DNA from: Liolophura sinensis
Taxonomy: Eukaryota; Mollusca; Polyplacophora; Chitonida; Chitonidae
Reading direction: 5' to 3'
DNA: 64,000 nucleotides
NCBI RefSeq assembly: GCF_032854445.1
Contig: NC_088301.1
Span: 8,304,281-8,368,280, forward strand
Program-made: the position numbers and the translations under genes
The notes under the pieces: generated by a model
What the model saw: only the letters and a program-made list of their open reading frames with translations
Told to the model about the DNA's origin: nothing
Database searches by the model: none
Shown: piece by piece, positions 61,501 through 64,000 of the stretch
Position numbering within the stretch: position 1 is the stretch's first letter
Layout: every line of letters starts with the position of its first letter

Positions 61501-62261
61501 TAAGCCTGTGAATTGTGTCATGGGCTTTGTGAAACATATTGATAATGTTGGATGTCAGAGGTTGCGAAACTGTTCTTGTGCTTTTACATGCTACTTCTGA
61601 GGAATCAAGTAGGATATTTAAGAAAAAAAAAGAGTTACGTTATTGACATCTAACTCTGCCCAAAAGCCTGCCTTAGAATTAAACTTTAAATAATCTACAC
61701 ATGAACAAAAGTAGTTTTGGATATACTTTTCAGTGGTATTTTCACGGACGCTCTGTTAATTTGGAGGCAGCCTTTTATCTTAAAAATCTTATATACATGA
61801 CCTTGACGCAAAAGTCAAACTGACCTGATCAAGTCGAGTAAAGCGTCGGCCGTGTTGACAACCTTGGATTTGCCACTTCGTGTGATACTGTCTTTGTCTC
61901 CATGGTCACCAGGCTTTATGGAAAGGACCAGAATAATACCCATAATGACTGCGAACAGCGTAGTGGTGATGTAGTAAACGATAGCTCTTAGCCCGATCCT
62001 TCCAGATTCCTGAAGGTCCAGCGAAGCCATGGCTGACACTAAACTGGACACGATCAAGGGTAAGATCAGCATCTTTAACATCTGCAGCAAAATATCACCT
62101 GGAAAGCGCAAGTAGAATATGTCCCGCTTGGTCAGTTTTGGCTCGACGAATCGCAGTCCCCAGCCCATGCCGATTCCGACGGCCATAGCGATGATCATAA
62201 GGATTAGCAACAGATTGCTCTTCACACCTTTGGCAACCGCACGTTTGCTACAACCTCCCAT
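49183..62261 (-). CDS. Excitatory amino acid transporter (EAAT-type SLC1) gene C
   Basis: Eight coding exons: 61825-62261, 56147-56189, 55636-55747, 54224-54407, 53505-53738, 52746-52940, 50279-50413 and 49183-49411. They sum to 1569 nt (522 residues plus TGA). Predicted role: Na+-coupled uptake of glutamate or aspartate at the plasma membrane. Exon 1 holds TM1-3 ([15 protein letters not shown]); exon 2 [14 protein letters not shown]; exon 3 a glycosylated loop with sequons NLT, NIT and NET; exon 4 [15 protein letters not shown]; exon 5 [19 protein letters not shown]; exon 6 ASSSATLP and [10 protein letters not shown] (Glu378); exon 7 [13 protein letters not shown] and GLPTEDVTV; exon 8 [12 protein letters not shown] with Asp448, Arg451, Thr452, Asn455 and Asp459. 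All are canonical EAAT residues. The tail ends STNL, a class I PDZ ligand pattern. The ATG at 62261 is preferred. The frame stays open upstream to an acceptor at 62316 (ttcttcag), so an extra 5' exon with an earlier start is possible. Confidence 0.92.
49883..50123. mobile_element. MITE copy 2, 241 bp, in gene C intron 7
   Basis: Terminal inverted repeats of about 23 bp (cactcaaaaaaattaatctg ... cagattaattttttgagtg), differing by one A. It is the same family as 13168-13416. A 13-bp sequence, gattaattcgtta, occurs just outside both ends and may mark an earlier insertion or duplication. Confidence 0.88.
50628..50706 (-). mobile_element. SINE tail fragment in gene C intron 6
   Basis: tttatttgatttgtgtttta, then cgccgaactcaagaatattt and ttatacgacggcggccagca. 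The body is cut off after cattatagtg. Confidence 0.85.
51328..51372 (-). mobile_element. SINE tail fragment, 45 bp
   Basis: atttatttatatgattggtg and ttttacgccgtactcaagag only. In gene C intron 6. Confidence 0.75.
52222..52562. mobile_element. Composite MITE of the taccccgttcacac family
   Basis: It begins gcccgttcacacgagcaaag and ends ccgtgtgaacggggtat. It carries further internal copies of the terminal motif (tgtgaacggtacc, cgtgtgaacgggcaaa), as if two or three elements were nested or joined. It shares acaactggcttcgatttaaa with the element at 25743-25882. In gene C intron 6, between exons 6 and 7. Confidence 0.7.
55062..55275 (-). mobile_element. SINE copy, diverged, in gene C intron 3
   Basis: Tail tttatttgattgctgtttag, then ctgtactcaagggtattcac, body, and gaactcacagatcgcattgg near the head. 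Confidence 0.75.
55425..55520. repeat. (TA)n microsatellite
   Basis: Long alternating TA with a short TG-rich interruption (gtgttgtgtgtgta), in gene C intron 3. Confidence 0.92.
58481..59890. repeat. 59-bp minisatellite with interspersed 48-bp short units
   Basis: About 25 units, in gene C intron 1. The long form is 59 bp (gagtacatgtatcttacatc ... ttcaggaaccctag). The short form, about 48 bp, lacks ccctaggagt at the junction and reads ttcacgaacatgtatc. Short units recur after runs of long units, so blocks appear to have been copied together. The final unit is degenerate. Confidence 0.94.
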
Positions 62262-64000
62262 CTTGGCGGTGACCTGATCTCCACAGTGGCTGAAGAAAGA
62301 CTGAATTTGCGGGAACCTGAAGAAAAAACAGTTAAAGTTGCTCAATCTGACAGACAGGAACTATGATATTATCTTTACGTGTGTGTCTGTCTTCTTTTGA
62401 CAATATAGAAGTCTCGGCTAACGCACGCCTGCAAGACAAGATCATCTGTTCTAGGAGAGTAGTAACTACGATGAAACCCAATAACTGCCGGTAGGAACCC
62501 TCATGGTTAAGCATAATTTCCTGTACTGTCTAGAGCTATACTCGTTTTACACTGAACTTAAAAGTTTTCATAACAAAACATTATTTCCTTGTTTAAGCTA
62601 CACGCGTCAGTATTTCAGACAGGGAAATGATTAGGTTCAATCAAAAACACAGCTTGTCAAGTTTGACTGAAATAGTTATTCATTAGAATAACATTTTATT
62701 TGAAATAGCAATGGTGCTTGAAATGAAAGTAGATCTTGAGTTGGACCGTGATAATATAAATATAAGGTGAGAGGCAAACAAACCTCCAGGAGGTTATGTT
62801 TAGAAAAAATTGACCGTTAGAGACACCTCAGTAAAGCAGTGGCACGCAAGGGGCGGAGGTGGAAATTCACAACGTCAAAGATGCTGAATGACGTCCCAGG
62901 CCCATTAACACTGTGGTTTCCAAGAAAGCATCAATGGAAAATAGCAGCTTTCTGACTAATCAAAATGGCAGTGATCTACTTAACATTCATCCCATGCCAC
63001 CAGCGCAGCCTAACCGTTCGCTGACCCCGTGCTATGCCAGCGCAGACCAGGGCGAAGTGTACAGTCTACAGAACATTAATTGCATCTTATTTAGCTACTG
63101 CACATTTCATTACAATACTTATAATTTGTGATGAACACAACACCATATAAGATAAGAAATTAGGACAGAATCATTTGAAGAAAAGTAGTTAACAGTTCAC
63201 CGTGATGACGGAAATATGCACAAAATCTTTTACAGCCAGGTAAATCAGGAACACATAAAACTTCAGAAAAGCGAAATGAATTCGATACTCTCCAATGTTA
63301 ATGAAAAGAATAGAACAGTAAAGAGAAAAGCAACAAACCTGAGACGATTGTGCGTCACTGTTATTCAGCTGTTTGTCTCCCGATGTCTTCAAACTATTAT
63401 AAATTTAGACTTTGGGTTATACCACTGAGCATTTCTAAAAAAGGGAGGCTACAGTTGAAATTAAATCACCTTTTTTAAAATTATTTTCTTAAAGTTCATT
63501 GGTTTTGATCTGTAAAAGTATGCAAGAAAAGGTGTTTTTGTGGCAAATTGGAAATACCAAACACTATATTGGGGATCTCATCATCAATCTAGGACGCGTT
63601 GTCTCTTCTCACCCCCAACCCCCTGGTCGCAGTACAGTGGACCTGGCTGTTTGTATTGGGGGTTATTGTGCTGCGAAGCGTGTCCATCATGTACAAATCT
63701 TGATATACAAATAAAAGCTTAACGTTTCAGCCTTAAACGCTGTCTAACAGCCCCAGTCGTTACACCAAGAAAGTTATGTTTAGCTTTACACATCATGGGA
63801 CACAGCGTAAATATAAAGCATGTCACGGTCTACATTACGAGCTACCAGCATGACACGGTCTACATTACGAACTACCAGCATGACACGGTCTACATTACGA
63901 ACTACCAGCATGACACGGTCTACATTACGAACTAATGTAGCCTCAATATCTTTCTTTCATATAAAAATTCAATTTCCTTTTCACCGATAAAGTCGAGAGC
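62262..64000. other. Region upstream of SLC1 gene C
   Basis: Presumed 5' UTR and promoter of gene C. No supported coding exon beyond the possible open extension to 62316. It ends near a 30-bp minisatellite at 63819-63934. Confidence 0.55.
63819..63934. repeat. 30-bp tandem repeat, four copies
   Basis: Unit catgacacggtctacattac plus gaactaccag, nearly perfect in copies 2-4. Confidence 0.92.

Overview
This window is animal nuclear DNA, most likely from a lophotrochozoan and probably a mollusc. Genes are split into short exons with GT..AG introns. At least a dozen copies or fragments of a tRNA-derived SINE are scattered through it, with a tail of the kind I recall from bivalves and gastropods (tail reads gagtacggcgtaaaacacc plus an (aaat)n end). 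The sequence is AT-rich and full of minisatellites. No prokaryotic or viral gene layout is present. Assigning the phylum from the SINE is recall, not a database match.

Layout, left to right. (1) 1-7873, plus strand: the 3' half of a TRMT13-type tRNA 2'-O-methyltransferase gene, five exons, with a large 37-bp minisatellite and a SINE with clear target-site duplications inside its introns. (2) 12735-16496, plus strand: a compact two-exon gene for a 125-residue, four-helix membrane protein that resembles DUF1761. (3) 22605-62261, minus strand: three tandem SLC1 (excitatory amino acid transporter-like) genes, here called A (22605-28411), B (30826-39234) and C (49183-62261). All three have eight coding exons with identical intron phases (2,0,1,2,2,2,2), so they arose by tandem duplication. 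(4) The rest is introns and intergenic DNA with SINEs, two MITE families, a broken Tc1/mariner copy, a tyrosine-recombinase remnant, a 1.8-kb element with about 240-bp inverted arms, and several minisatellites, two with higher-order structure.

The most interesting biology is divergence inside the SLC1 cluster. C keeps every hallmark of a glutamate/aspartate transporter: NMDGTALYE in TM7, a PQAG hairpin-2 tip, and DxxxDxxRTxxN in TM8. A and B instead carry glutamine where EAATs have the glutamate needed for K+ coupling. They also have a PSGS hairpin-2 tip, one residue fewer between hairpin 2 and TM8, and Ala or Gly for the TM8 threonine, while keeping the arginine that reads the acidic side chain. 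This suggests a separate transporter type, possibly an obligate exchanger. Gene A also has a 1-bp deletion in exon 6 relative to its two paralogues, so it is either a young pseudogene or carries an assembly error.

Exon boundaries were set by hand from splice signals, family conservation and phase. They fit together without conflict for B, C, the DUF1761-like gene and the TRMT13 fragment. UTRs and promoters could not be placed with confidence.
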